Assembly: GCF_905171765.1 (NCBI RefSeq)
Contig: NC_053397.1
Span: 3,180,946-3,244,945 of the forward strand
From: Bufo bufo
Taxonomy: Eukaryota; Chordata; Amphibia; Anura; Bufonidae
Length of the DNA stretch: 64,000 nt
Direction of reading: 5' to 3'
The notes under the pieces are model-generated. The model searched no databases and was not told the origin of the DNA. It was given only the letters and a program-made list of their open reading frames with translations. Every line of letters begins with the position of its first letter. Position 1 is the stretch's first letter. This document shows positions 46,690 through 59,632 of the stretch, in pieces. The translations under genes were made by a program, and so were the position numbers.

Positions 46690-47675
46690 GATGGTGTGCA
46701 GTCTCAGTGATGGCACCGCTGATCTCTAGTGATGGATAGGCGGCATTCTCAGTGATGGCACCGCTGATCTCTAGTGATGGATAGGCGGCAGTCTCAGTGA
46801 TGTCACCGCTGATCTCTAGTGATGGATAGGCCACAGTCTAAGTGATGTCACCGCTGATCTCTAGTGACGGATAGGTGGCATTCTCAGTGATGTCACCGCT
46901 GATCTCTAGTGATGGATAGGCTGCAGTCTCAGTGATGGCACCGCTGATCTCTAGTGATGGATAGGCGGCATTCTCAGTGATGGCACCGCTGATCTCTAGT
47001 GATGGATAGGCGGCAGTCTCAGTGATGTCACCGCTGATCTCTAGTGATGGATAGGCCACAGTCTCAGTGATGTCACCGCTGTTCTCTAGTGAATGGATAG
47101 GCGGCATTCTCAGTGGTGTCACCGCTGTTCTCTAGTGATGGATAGGCTGCAGTCTCAGTGATGTCACCGCTGATCTCTAGTGATGGATAGGCCACAGTCT
47201 CAGTGATGGCACCGCTGGTCTCTACTGATGGATAGGCTGCATTCTCAGTGATGTCACCGCTGATCTCTAGTGATGGATAGGCGGCATTCTCAGTGATGTC
47301 ACCGCTGATCTCTAGTGAATGGATAGGCGGCATTCTCAGTGGTGTCACCGCTGTTCTCTAGTGATGGATAGGCGGCATTCTCAGTGATGTCACCGCTGAT
47401 CTCTAGTGAATGGATAGGCGGCAGTCTCAGTGATGTCACAGCTGATCTCTAGTGATGGATAGGCCAGTCTCAGTGATGTCACCGCTGATCTCTAGTGATG
47501 GATAGGCCACAGTCTCAGTGATGGCACCGCTGGTCTCTAGTGATGGATAGGCGGCATTCTCAGTGATGTCACCGCTGATCTCTAGTGATGGATAGGCGGC
47601 AGTCTCAGTGATGTCACCGCTGATCTCTAGTGATGGATAGGCGGCATTCTCAGTGATGTCACCGCTGATCTTCAG
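46690..47675. repeat. 45-bp minisatellite, about 22 copies
   Basis: Unit: TCTCAGTGATGTCACCGCTG, ATCTCTAGTGATGGATAGGC, GGCAT. Units alternate between GTCACC/GGCACC and GGCAT/GGCAG/CCACAG variants. Confidence 0.95.
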
Positions 47676-47934
47676 TGTTTTATTGCGCTGTACTTGCGGG
47701 GTGTTCTATGATCCTGTCACTGAGGGGTTAACCCCGGGGGGTGTATACTTTCCTCTAAGCAGCCCCACCCGGAGGAGGCGCAGACTTCTGCAGGTAATTG
47801 TGCTCAGAGGCCTGGAATGCAGGAAGGGCAATGGCTGCAGGTGACAGGATCTGGATTAGGGTTGATTAGGAGGTGACCTGTTCCTTCCCTCCTGTGTTTA
47901 GTATGAAAGTTTTTCCCCCACACTGATCGTGAAA
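47676..47934. other. Spacer between 45-bp and 63-bp arrays
   Basis: About 260 bp of unassigned sequence. It has a donor-like CTTCTGCAG|GTAATTG at 47793, without other support. Confidence 0.4.
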
Positions 47935-50900
47935 AGGACAGGAGAATACAATCTATTACCCCCTGTTATCAGCCATTTCAGGGGAGAGGATGACTGTAGG
48001 ACAGGAGAATACAGTCTATTGCCCCCTGTTATCAGACATTTCAGGGGAGAGGATGACTGTAGGACAGGAGAATACAGTCTATTGCCCCCTGTTATCAGCC
48101 ATTTCAGTGGAGAGAATGACTGTAGGACAGGAGAATACAGTCTATTGCCCCGTGTTATCAGCCATTTCAGGGGAGAGGATGACTGTAGGACAGGAGAATA
48201 CAGTCTATTGCCCCCTGTTATCAGACATTTCAGGGGAGAGGATGACTGTAGGACAGGAGAATACAGTCTATTGCCCCCTGTTATCAGCCATTTCAGTGGA
48301 GAGAATGACTGTAGGACAGGAGAATACAGTCTATTGCCCCGTGTTATCAGCCATTTCAGGGGAGAGGATGACTGTAGGACAGGAGAATACAGTCTATTGC
48401 CCCCTGTTATCAGCCATTTCAGGGGAGAGGATGACTGTAGGACAGGAGAATACAGTCTATTGCTCCCTGTTATCAGCCATTTCAGGGGAGAGGATGACTG
48501 TAGGATAGGAGAATACAGTCTATTGCCTCCTGTTATCAGCCATTTCAGTGGAGAGAATGACTGTAGGACAGGAGAATACAGTCTATTGCCCCGTGTTATC
48601 AGCCATTTCAGGGGAGAGGATGACTGTAGGACAGGAGAATATAGTCTATTGCTCCCTGTTATCAGCCATTTCAGAGGAGAGGATGACTGTAGGACAGGAG
48701 AATACAGTCTATTGCTCCCTGTTATCAGCCATTTCAGGGGAGAGGATGACTGTAGGACAGGAGAATACAGTCTATTGCCCCCTGTTATCAGCCATTTCAG
48801 AGGAGAGGATGACTGTAGGACAGGAGAATACAGTCTATTGCTTCCTGTTATCAGCCATTTCAGGGGAGAGGATGACTGTAGGACAGGAGAATACAGTCTA
48901 TTGCCTCCTGTTATCAGCCATTTCAGGGGAGAGGATGACTGTAGGACAGGAGAATACAGTCTATTGCCCCCTGTTATCAGCCATTTCGGGGGAGAGGATG
49001 ACTGTAGGACAGGAGAATACAATCTATTGCCCCCTGTTATCAGCCATTTCAGGGGAGAGGATGACTGTAGGACAGGAGAATACAGTCTATTGCCCCCTGT
49101 TATCACCCATTTCAGAGGAGAGGATGACTGTAGTACAGGAGAATACAGTCTATTGCCTCCTGTTATCAGCCATTTCAGGGGAGAGGATGACTGTAGGACA
49201 GGAGAATACAGTCTATTGCTCCCTGTTATCAGCCATTTCAGGGGAGAGGATGACTGTAGCACAGGAGAATACAGTCTATTGCCCCCTGTTATCAGCCATT
49301 TCAGGGGGAGGATGACTGTAGGACAGGAGAATACAGTCTATTGCTCCCTGTTATCAGCCATTTCAGAGGAGAGGATGACTGTAGGACAGGAGAATACAGT
49401 CTATTGCCGCCTGTTATCAGCCATTTCAGGGGAGAGGATGACTGTAGGACAGGAGAATACAGTCTATTGCCCCCTGTTATCAGCCATTTCAGGGGAGAGG
49501 ATGACTGTAGGACAGGAGAATACAGTCTATTGCCCCCTGTTATCAGACATTTCAGGGGAGAGGATGACTGTAGGACAGGAGAATACAGTCTATTGCCCCC
49601 TGTTATCTGCCATTTCAGGGGAGAGGATGACTGTAGGACAGGAGAATACAGTCTATTGCCCCCTGTTATCAGCCATTTCAGGGGAGAGGATGACTGTAGG
49701 ACAGGGGAATACAGTCTATTGCCCCCTGTTATCAGCCATTTCAGGGGAGAGGATGACTGTAGGACAGGAGAATACAGTCTATTGCCCCTGTTCTCAGCCA
49801 TTTCAGGGGAGAGGATGACTGTAGGACAGGAGAATACAGTCTATTTCCTCCTGTTATCAGCCATTTCAGGAGAGAGGATGACTGTAGGACAGGAGAATAC
49901 AGTCTATTGCCCCCTGTTATCAGCCATTTCAGGGGAGAGGATGACTGTAGGACAGGAGAATACAGTCTATTGCCCCCTGTTATCAGCCATTTCAGGAGAG
50001 AGGATGACTGTAGGACAGGAGAATACAGTCTATTGCCCCCTGTTATCAGCCATTTCAGGAGAGAGGATGACTGTAGGACAGGAGAATACAGTCTATTGCC
50101 CCCTGTTATCAGCCATTTCAGGGGAGAGGATGACTGTAGGACAGGAGAATACAGTCTATTGCCTCCTGTTATCAGCCATTTCAGGAGAGAGGATGACTGT
50201 AGGACAGGAGAATACAGTCTATTGCTCCCTGTTATCAGCCATTTCAGAGGAGAGGATGACTGTAGGACAGGAGAATACAGTCTATTGCCCCCTGTTATCA
50301 GCCATTTCGGGGGAGAGGATGACTGTAGGACAGGAGAATACAGTCTATTGCCCCCTGTTATCAGCCATTTCAGGGGAGAGGATGACTGTAGGACAGGAGA
50401 ATACAATCTATTGCTTCCTGTTATCAGCCATTTCAGGGGAGAGGATGACTGTAGGACAGGAGAATACAATCTATTGCTTCCTGTTATCAGCCATTTCAGG
50501 GGAGAGGATGACTGTATGACAGGAGAATACAGTCTATTGCCCCCTGTTATCAGCCATTTCAGGGGGGAGGATGACTGTAGGACAGGAGAATACAGTCTAT
50601 TGCCCCCTGTTATCAGCCATTTCAGAGGAGAGGATGACTGTAGGACAGAAGAATACAGTCTATTGCCTCCTGTTATCAGCCATTTCAGGGGACAGGATGA
50701 CTGTAGGACAGGAGAATACAGTCTATTGCCCCCTGTTATCAGCCATTTCAGGGGAGAGGATGACTGTAGGACAGGAGAATACAGTCTATTGCCCCCTGTT
50801 ATCAGCCATTTCAGGGAATGGGATGACTGTAGGACAGGAGAATACAGTCTATTGCCCCCTGTTATCAGCCATTTCAGGGGAGAGGATGACTGTAGGACAG

Positions 50901-53208
50901 GAGAATACAGTCTATTGCCCCCTGTTATCAGCCATTTCAGGGGAGAGGATGACTGTAGGACAGGAGAATACAGTCTATTGCTCCCTGTTATCAGCCATTT
51001 CAGGGGAGAGGATGACTGTAGGACAGGAGAATACAGTCTATTGCTCCCTGTTATCAGCCATTTCAGGGAGAGGATGACTGTAGGACAGGAGAATACAGTC
51101 TATTGCCCCCTGTTATCAGACATTTCAGGGGAGAGGATGACTGTAGGACAGGAGAATACAGTCTATTGCCCCCTGTTATCAGCCATTTCAGGGGAGAGGA
51201 TGACTGTAGGACAGGAGAATACAGTCTATTGCTCCCTGTTATCAGCCATTTCAGGGGAGAGGATGACTGTAGGACAGGAGAATACAATCTATTGCCCCCT
51301 GTTATCAGCCATTTCAGGGGAGAGGATGACTGTAGGACAGGAGAATACAGTCTATTGCTCCCTGTTATCAGCCATTTCAGGGGAGAGGATGACTGTAGGA
51401 CAGGAGAATACAATCTATTGCTCCCTGTTATCAGCCATTTCAGGGGAGAGGATGACTGTAGGACAGGAGAATACAGTCTATTGCTCCCTGTTATCAGCCA
51501 TTTCAGGGGAGAGGATGACTGTAGGACAGGAGAATACAGTCTATTGCCTCCTGTTATCAGCCATTTCAGGGGAGAGGATGACTGTAGGACAGGAGAATAC
51601 AGTCTATTGCCCCCTGTTATCAGCCATTTCAGGGGAGAGGATGACTGTAGGACAGGAGAATACAATCTATTGCTCCCTGTTATCAGCCATTTCAGGGGAG
51701 AGGATGACTGTAGGACAGGAGAATACAGTCTATTGCCCCCTGTTATCAGCCATGTCAGGGGAGAGGATGACTGTAGGACAGGAGAATACAGTCTATTGCT
51801 CCCTGTTATCAGCCATTTCAGGGGAGAGGATGACTGTAGGACAGGAGAATACAGTCTATTGCCCCCTGTTATCAGCCATGTCAGGGGAGAGGATGACTGT
51901 AGGACAGGAGAATACAGTCTATTGCCCCCTGTTATCAGCCATTTCAGGGGAGAGGATGACTGTAGGACAGGAGAATACAGTCTATTGCCCCCTGTTATCA
52001 GCCATTTCAGGGGAGAGGATGACTGTAGGACAGGAGAATAAAGTCTATTGCTCTCTGTTATCAGCCATTTCAGGGGAGAGGATGACTGTAGGACAGGAGA
52101 ATACAGTCTATTGCCCCCTGTTATCAGCCATTTCAGGGGAGAGGATGACTGTAGGACAGGAGAATACAGTCTATTGCCCCCTGTTATCAGCCATTTCAGG
52201 GGGAGGATGACTGTAGGACAGGAGAATACAATCTATTGCTCCCTGTTATCAGCCATGTCAGGGGAGAGGATGACTGTAGGACAGGAGAATACAATCTATT
52301 GCCCCCTGTTATCAGTCATTTCAGGGGAGAGGATGACTGTAGGACAGGAGAATACAGTCTATTGCTCCCTGTTATCAGCCATTTCAGGGGAGGGGATGAC
52401 TGTAGGACAGGAGAATACAATCTATTGCTCCCTGTTATCAGCCATTTCAGGGGAGAGGATGACTGTAGGACAGGAGAATACAGTCTATTGCCCCCTGTTA
52501 TCAGCCATGTCAGGGGAGAGGATGACTGTAGGACAGGAGAATACAGTCTATTGCTCCCTGTTATCAGCCATTTCAGGGGAGAGGATGACTGTAGGACAGG
52601 AGAATACAGTCTATTGCCCCCTGTTATCAGCCATGTCAGGGGAGAGGATGACTGTAGGACAGGAGAATACAGTCTATTGCCCCCTGTTATCAGCCATTTC
52701 AGGGGAGAGGATGACTGTAGGACAGGAGAATACAGTCTATTGCTCTCTGTTATCAGCCATTTCAGGGGAGAGGATGACTGTAGGACAGGAGAATACAGTC
52801 TATTGCCCCCTGTTATCAGCCATTTCAGGGGAGAGGATGACTGTAGGACAGGAGAATACAGTCTATTGCCCCCTGTTATCAGCCATTTCAGGGGGAGGAT
52901 GACTGTAGGACAGGAGAATACAATCTATTGCTCCCTGTTATCAGCCATGTCAGGGGAGAGGATGACTGTAGGACAGGAGAATACAATCTATTGCCCCCTG
53001 TTATCAGTCATTTCAGGGGAGAGGATGACTGTAGGACAGGAGAATACAATCTATTGCTCTCTGTTATCAGCCATTTCAGGGGAGAGGATGACTGTAGGAC
53101 AGGAGAATACAGTCTATTGCTCCCTGTTATCAGCCATTTCAGGGGAGGGGATGACTGTAGGACAGGAGAATACAGTCTATTGCTCCCTGTTATCAGCCAT
53201 TTCAGGAG
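47935..53208. repeat. 63-bp minisatellite, about 84 copies
   Basis: Unit: GGACAGGAGAATACAGTCTA, TTGCCCCCTGTTATCAGCC, ATTTCAGGGGAGAGGATGAC, TGTA. Since 63 is 21 codons, several frames on both strands stay open for kilobases. Near 51.6-52.9 kb a block of about 755 bp (12 units), marked by CCATGTCAG variants, is duplicated with loss of one unit. Confidence 0.96.
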
Positions 53209-54269
53209 TTGCTTGTCTTTGCTGGTATTTGCTTTTGATGCTGTGATTTCCAGGTGTTAACAGGACGATCCTCCGGCTTCTTGTCGGGTGTGTCTTCCAC
53301 TATTTTTTCTTTCTTGGTATCACACTGTCACACCCTTCATGTTCACAGGGGAGGAAACTTCCAGAATTTCATCACCACCTGGGATATGATCTAGCAGAAA
53401 CTGAAGAGACGACTGTAAATATCACTACGGCCCGAGCTGACCACACACATCACTTACATACCCTGGGGGCACTGGATTTTCCAGCAGCACAGAGTATTTC
53501 TGGCATCCGCTCACCTGTGTAGATGGCTCAGCAGTAGGTGATGTGCCCTTGGGGGGGGGTGCTATATGTATGTGCAAACAGCGGTTACACAGGAATGTGA
53601 GGCGGAGCTGCTGTTTTTGGTCCGGGTGTATCCTGTGTTTGCGGGGGAGGGATTTGATATTTTCCTGCTTGGCAGTTAAATGGTTATGGAGGCCGTGTGG
53701 TTGATTCTGTCCAGGATTGTGAAACGTTCTGTAACCGCGAGATACATGACTGCGCCATGTTCTTGTGACCCCCGCTAATATGTGTCGTCATGGCAATCAA
53801 TCACAAAGACCCCTCCATTTGCAACCTGGTTGCCGTGGAGGGCGCCATTAATTTGGTGATCCAGCCCGCCATATGGTTTGAGAGTAAAGCGGCTGATTCT
53901 TTACCGCGTGCAGCGAATCGTCTCATGAATTATTGGTGGTCGATGTATCCGTCAGGATCCTGTTGATACACTGTAACGACTGTGATATTTGCTCTGCAGC
54001 GGATCTGTGCGGGCTCGCTACCACAATTAAAACTTGCGTCTCCGGTCGCATGGATCAGTATTCAGTGTAGACGATACCTCTGATGAACTACAAGTCACAG
54101 CATAACCTGGAGTCCTGTAAACTCTCGCTGTCCTGTGCGCGGCTCGTTATACAGGTCAGGACTCAGGAGCATGTTACAGGCGGCACTTATCTCCCAGAGG
54201 TCATGGGGGCGGGTCCATCAGTGACACAAGGAATTCACTTGTGGCTGCAGCAAATGGAGGGGGAGGGAG
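53209..54269. other. Unassigned spacer upstream of MST1R
   Basis: About 1 kb. No exon, transposon protein or array was recognised; possibly part of a long 5' intron of MST1R. Confidence 0.4.
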
Positions 54270-54845
54270 GGGGCGGCCGCAGCAGCAAATGGAGAGGGGG
54301 TAGGCTGCAGGGTAGGGAGAGAGGGCCGCTCAGCTGCAGCAAATGGAGAGGGGACGGCCACAGGGAATGGAGAGGGGACGGCCACAGGGAATGGAGAGGG
54401 GACGGCCACAGGGAATGGAGAGGGGACGGCCACAGGGAATGGAGAGGGGACGGCCACAGGGAATGGAGAGGGGACGGCCACAGGGAATGGAGAGGGGACG
54501 GCCACAGGGAATGGAGAGGGGACGGCCACAGCGAATGGAGAGGGGACGGCCACAGGGAATGGAGAAGCAGCGATGCTGCCACAGTCACAGGGGCCATGGG
54601 GATGGGGCTTCTGGGAAACGACGCGGAACCTTCACAGGCGAACAAATAAGTTCCATCAGTGACACAAGGAATTCACCTGTGGCTGCAGCAAATGGAGAGG
54701 GGGTGACCCCAGAGGATAGAAAGGGGGTCACCAGAGGATAGAAAGTGGACGGCCACAGCGAATGGAGAGGGGACTGCCACAGCGAATGGAGAGGGGACGG
54801 CCACAGCGAATGGAGAGGGGACGGCCACAGCGAATGGAGAAGCAG
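54270..54845. repeat. 24-bp minisatellite in two blocks
   Basis: Unit AATGGAGAGGGGACGGCCAC plus AGGG (or AGCG). The main block at about 54343-54570 has nine to ten copies, with a second block of four at 54757-54845. Each block is followed by the same 40-bp phrase (GAAGCAGCGATGCTGCCACA ...), so the region was duplicated as a segment. Confidence 0.93.
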
Positions 54846-55532
54846 CGATGCTGCCACAGTCACAGGGGCCATGGGGACGGGTCCCAGAGGTGGATATGAT
54901 ATGTGTCTAATCCTGGCACTGGGTTCCTCTTGCTGTCTCCCCCTCAGGAGCCGCTTACCCCACTATCCGTTGCCTTTTGCATGGCCCTCACCCAGCAATG
55001 TTTCCCTACGGTGCAGCCCCTCATGGGCTCTGGGTCTCCTGGCCCTAGCTATGGCCACCCATAGTCTCACGGTGGCTCCACTGAACCCTTCCCTGAGGCT
55101 CCCTACAGTCCACCAGTGGCGCTCCCAGGCCTGCCGCCTCGCACCCTGGGCACCTCATGGACTGCGCTCTCCCTGCTGGCACCAGACGACCTCCTTACTC
55201 CCAGCTCCGCTCGCATCACCTCAGCATGGGGGCCACGTAGCCTGTGCTGATGGCGCTTCTCCCGCAGCGGCCCCCAGCCCCTTACGCTTTTAAGGTGACA
55301 TAGACAATTTTAAAGCAAGGGTCATTAGCTCTTACACTGTGTTCTATACTCCAGTCACATCAAAAGCTGCAGACATGATGTGACTGGAGTATGAGACAAG
55401 TAATGTAACAGCAGTAATTCCTCTGTGGTCTTCTTGCTGCCGCTTCTCTTCTGCTCCTCCATCACTTGGTGTGCCCCTCCTGTACATGGCGGCTGCTGTG
55501 ACGGTACTGACTAGTTCTGCCTCTCTCCACAG
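54846..55532. other. Unassigned sequence before MST1R coding exon
   Basis: Possibly intron. It has a 16-bp perfect stem (ATACTCCAGTCACATC at 55346-55361 with 55377-55392) related to the fold-back at 30764. No exon identified. Confidence 0.4.
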
Positions 55533-56443
55533 GTTGCTTACAATGGCCGCTCTGTGCTGGACCCTTTGTCCTCCTCTGGGGTGAGCGTGGACCCTGCTGT
55601 GGATTGTCTTCTCCAAAACTTCCTGATGGGGCCTTTCGGTGGGATCCTCGTCATCATCCTCTGGGCCTCCTTGGCCTCCACGTGGCAGTGTCCAGTCATA
55701 CCCTTCCAGTCTCTGGATCGTGACGTCCAATATGAGCTGCCTCGCTTCACCGCTCCAGGCACCATCCAAAACGTGGCTGCCAGGGAAGACGAAGGCTCCT
55801 TACTGTTCCTTACGACTACCAACCGCCTGCACGTGGTGAGAAGCTCCGACCTCCACCACCTGCAGGATCTCCTCACCGGCCCCACCCAGAACTCCGGGTG
55901 CATGATGGGTAGTGCCCTCCCCAAGCAGGGGCAGAACACGGACAGCGAGGTGCTGGTGGTGGATCCGGAGGAGAGCTTCCTGTACAGCTGCAGCTCCTCT
56001 TTCCACGGACTTTGCTTCGTACATGAGTTCAATGACTCTGCGATCGTGAAGACTTCCTGTCTGTTCCGGGAGCAGGGGAACGCCCCGTCGTTGTGCCCAG
56101 ACTGTATCGCCAGCCCCCGGGGCACCATGGTCACCGTGGTACAGTACAGGCGGCACGTCTACTTCTATGTGGCATCTTCTGTGGATTCTAATGTGACAAA
56201 GGATTACGGCACCACCTCCCTGTCCATCCGGCGGCTCCTCACATCTCAGGACGGATTTTCCAGTGATTTCCACTCGCTGACGGTCATCCCGCCATTCCTG
56301 GACACTTACCTCATCCGCTACGTTTACACCTTCAGCACCGCAGGTTACGTCTACTTCTTGACTGTGCAGCGAGAAAGCCTAGAGTCCCGAACCTATCAGA
56401 GCCGACTTGTGCGCCTCAGCGCCGAAGAGCAAGACCTGAAGAG
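55533..56443 (+). CDS. MST1R: MST1R first coding exon
   Basis: Acceptor CTGCCTCTCTCCACAG shows that a noncoding exon lies upstream. Positions 55533-55625 are 5' UTR and the ATG is at 55626. Donor AAGAG|GTAAGAG gives phase 2; reading on meets a stop at once, so the intron is real. It encodes the signal peptide and first two thirds of the sema part seen here. Confidence 0.92.
55543..55584 (+). other. Upstream ORF in MST1R leader
   Basis: ATG 55543 opens a 13-codon frame (MAALCWTLCPPLG, then TGA) out of frame with the receptor start at 55626. Its context, acaATGG, has A at -3 and G at +4, a good initiation context, so it could lower translation of the receptor (inference). Confidence 0.4.
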
Positions 56444-57177
56444 GTAAGAGCCCCGCGCAGGAACGTGACCTGGGCCAATCAGAGCAGTCCTGCTGCCCAA
56501 AGAGACCAATAACAGAATAAAAAAACATTCATGTTTATATCAAGAGGCTAAAAACGTTAAACTTGTCATCACACAGCTGAGCTTTTGGTACAGTATTTCC
56601 CAGAGCAGCTGCAGAAATCTCTCCTGTGCTTGATAGTTTGTTACAATGTGTCAGTCTGGGTTCCTCACAGAGGATTGTCTAGAAAGGATAGAATTGTAAA
56701 AAACCCTCAGCTGTGAGAAGTATTAGATCAGGCTGGTTAGGGCTATTTTATGTAGGGAAGGTATGTACAGAGTAGGGTCGTTTCTAGGAGCCGCTGATCT
56801 CCGGGGTCATTCTGCTTTTTGTGTCTTGCAGCTATCGGGAGCTGGTTCTGGACTGTCGTGTGGAGGAGAAGCGGCGTCGCAGGTCACAACCCAGAACCTT
56901 CAATGTCCTGCAGGCGGCCCACGTCGTGGGGGTGGGGAAGGACCTGGCCACGGAGCTGGACCTGCAGCCCGATGACCTCGTGCTCTTTGCTGCATTTGCT
57001 CAGAGCGAAACAAACAGCGAAAAACCCCTCCGAAAATCAGCGCTGTGCGCCTTCCCGCTGCGGCTCATCGAGCGCTCCATCCAGGAGGGAATGAAGAAAT
57101 GCTGCAGCATCGAGTACACGGAGAGACTGTCCCGAGGCCTCCGCTACTACCAGGACAACCACTACTGCCCCCAAAAC
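55626..57177 (+). CDS. MST1R: Macrophage-stimulating protein receptor (RON), 5' part
   Basis: MST1R is a MET-family receptor tyrosine kinase for macrophage-stimulating protein. The window holds 388 codons in two exons (55626-56443 and 56832-57177). Residues 1-20 (MGPFGGILVIILWASLAST) are a signal peptide, followed by WQCP as at the mature start of human RON. The rest is sema domain: CPDCIASPRGTMVTVV, VYFYVASSVDSN, SLSIRRL, VYFLTVQ and YRELVLDCR all have close RON counterparts. A Lys-Arg-Arg-Arg-Arg-Ser site just after VEE matches the KRRRR furin site that divides RON into alpha and beta chains. The remaining sema, PSI, IPT, membrane and kinase parts must lie beyond 64,000. RON rather than MET is preferred from these motifs and from the MON1A/RBM6 neighbourhood. 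Confidence 0.93.
56444..56831 (+). other. Short MST1R intron inside the sema-coding region
   Basis: 388 bp, GTAAGAG to TTGCAG. It contains a fold-back repeat (CACACAGCTGAG near 56571 against CTCAGCTGTGAG near 56707). Confidence 0.7.
56832..57177 (+). CDS. MST1R: MST1R second coding exon
   Basis: Acceptor TTTTTGTGTCTTGCAG and donor AAAAC|GTAAGG, phase 0 at the end. It encodes YRELVLDCRVEEKRRRRSQ, ALCAFPLRLIERSIQEG and CPQN. The 132-bp tandem array begins about 10 bp after the donor. Confidence 0.92.
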
Positions 57178-57187
57178 GTAAGGATCG

Positions 57188-59632
57188 TCAGTGATGTCAT
57201 CAGCAGGGGGCGGGGCTGGGACTACCTCTCAGACAGGATATACAGGCAGGTTGTCAGCAGTAATAGATGTTCTTGTAGTATAAGGTGTCTGATCACATGT
57301 CATTATATCAGTGATGTCATCAGCAGGGGGCGGGGCTGTGACAACCTCTCAGACATGATACGCAGGCAGGTTGTCAGCAGTAATAGATGTTCCTGTAGTA
57401 TAAGGTGTGTGATCTCATGTCTGATCACATGTCATTATATCAGTGATGTCATCAGCAGGGGGCGGGGCTGTGACAACCTCTCAGACAGGATATACAGGCA
57501 GGTTGTCAGCAGTAATAGATGTTCCTGTAGTATAAGGTGTGTGATCTCATGTCTGATCACATGTCATTATATCAGTGATGTCATCAGCAGGGGGCGGGGC
57601 TGTGACAACCTCTCAGACAGGATATACAGGCAGGTTGTCAGCAGTAATAGATGTTCCTGTAGTATAAGGTGTGTGATCTCATGTCTGATCACATGTCATT
57701 ATATCAGTGATGTCATCAGCAGGGGGCGGGGCTGTGACTACCTCTCAGACAGGATATACAGGCAGGTTGTCAGCAGTAATAGATGTTCCTGTAGTATAAG
57801 GTGTGTGATCTCATGTCTGATCACATGTCATTATATCAGTGATGTCATCAGCAGGGGGCGGGGCTGTGACAACCTCTCAGACATGATATACAGGCAGGTT
57901 GTCAGCAGTAATAGATGTTCCTGTAGTATAAGGTGTGTGATCTCATGTCTGATCACATGTCATTATATCAGTGATGTCATCAGCAGGGGGCGGGGCTGTG
58001 ACAACCTCTCAGACATGATATACAGGCAGGTTGTCAGCAGTAATAGATGTTCCTGTAGTATAAGGTGTGTGATCTCATGTCTGATCACATGTCATTATAT
58101 CAGTGATGTCATCAGCAGGGGGTGGGGCTGTGACTACCTCTCAGACAGGATATACAGGCAGGTTGTCAGCAGTAATAGATGTTCCTGTAGTATAAGGTGT
58201 GTGATCTCATGTCTGATCACATGTCATTATATCAGTGATGTCATCAGCAGGGGGCGGGGCTGTGACAACCTCTCAGACATGATATACAGGCAGGTTGTCA
58301 GCAGTAATAGATGTTCCTGTAGTATAAGGTGTGTGATCTCATGTCTGATCACATGTCATTATATCAGTGATGTCATCAGCAGGGGGCGGGGCTGTGACAA
58401 CCTCTCAGACATGATATACAGGCAGGTTGTCAGCAGTAATAGATGTTCCTGTAGTATAAGGTGTCTGATCACATGTCATTATATCAGTGATGTCATCAGC
58501 AGGGGGCGGGGCTGTGACTACATCTCAGACAGGATATACAGGCAGGTTGTCAGCAGTAATAGATGTTCCTGTAGTATAAGGTGTGTGATCTCATGTCTGA
58601 TCACATGTCATTATATCAGTGATGTCATCAGCAGGGGGCGGGGCTGTGACTACCCCTCAGACAGGATATACAGGCAGGTTGTCAGCAGTAATAGATGTTC
58701 CTGTAGTATAAGGTGTGTGATCTCATGTCTGATCACATGTCACTATATCAGTGATGTCATCAGCAGGGGGCGGGGCTGTGACAACCTCTCAGACAGGATA
58801 TACAGGCAGGTTGTCAGCAGTAATAGATGTTCCTGTAGTATAAGGGGTGTGATCTCATGTCTGATCACATGTCATTATATCAGTGATGTCATCAGCAGGG
58901 GGAGGGGCTGTGACTACCTCTCAGACAGGATATACAGGCAGGTTGTCAGCAGTAATAGATGTTCCTGTAGTATAAGGGGTGTGATCTCATGTCTGATCAC
59001 ATGTCATTATATCAGTGATGTCATCAGCAGGGGGCAGGGCTGTGACTACCTCTCAGACAGGATATACAGGCAGGTTGTCAGCAGTAATAGATGTTCCTGT
59101 AGTATAAGGTGTGGATCTCATGTCTGATCACATGTCAGTATATCAGTGATGTCATCAGCAGGGGGCGGGGCTGTGACAACCTCTCACACAGGATATACAG
59201 GCAGGTTGTCAGCAGTAATAGATGTTCCTGTAGTATAAGGTGTGTGATCTCATGTCTGATCACATGTCATTATATCAATGATGTCATCAGCAGGGGGCGG
59301 GGCTGTGACAACCTCTCAGACAGGATATACAGGCAGGTTGTCAGCAGTAATAGATGTTCCTGTAGTATAAGGTGTGTGATCTCATGTCTGATCACATGTC
59401 ATTATATCAGTGATGTCATCAGCAGGGGGCGGGGCTGTGACTACCTCTCAGACAGGATATACAGGCAGGTTGTCAGCAGTAATAGATGTTCCTGTAGTAT
59501 AAGGTGTGTGATCTCATGTCTGATCACATGTCATTATATCAGTGATGTCATCAGCAGGGGGCGGGGCTGTGACTACCTCTCAGACAGGATATACAGGCAG
59601 GTTGTCAGCAGTAATAGATGTTCCTGTAGTAC
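57188..59632. repeat. 132-bp satellite in MST1R intron, about 19 copies
   Basis: Unit landmarks: GTGATGTCATCAGCAGGGGG, CGGGGCTGTGACAACCTCTC, CAGGCAGGTTGTCAGCAGTA, TGTTCCTGTAGTATAAGGTG, TGATCACATGTCATTATATC. Three units are 120 bp, lacking 12 bp (GTGATCTCATGT). 132 bp is 44 codons and the frame is open. Copies are nearly identical. Confidence 0.95.

Noticed and set aside
47929..53260. Open frames of up to 767 codons on both strands in the 63-bp array
   Set aside because: The unit is 21 codons without stops; frames shift whenever a unit gains or loses a base. No gene features.
55554..55625. 24 extra residues before the MST1R signal peptide
   Set aside because: The frame has no ATG there (it opens with GTG), and a signal peptide follows directly from ATG 55626.
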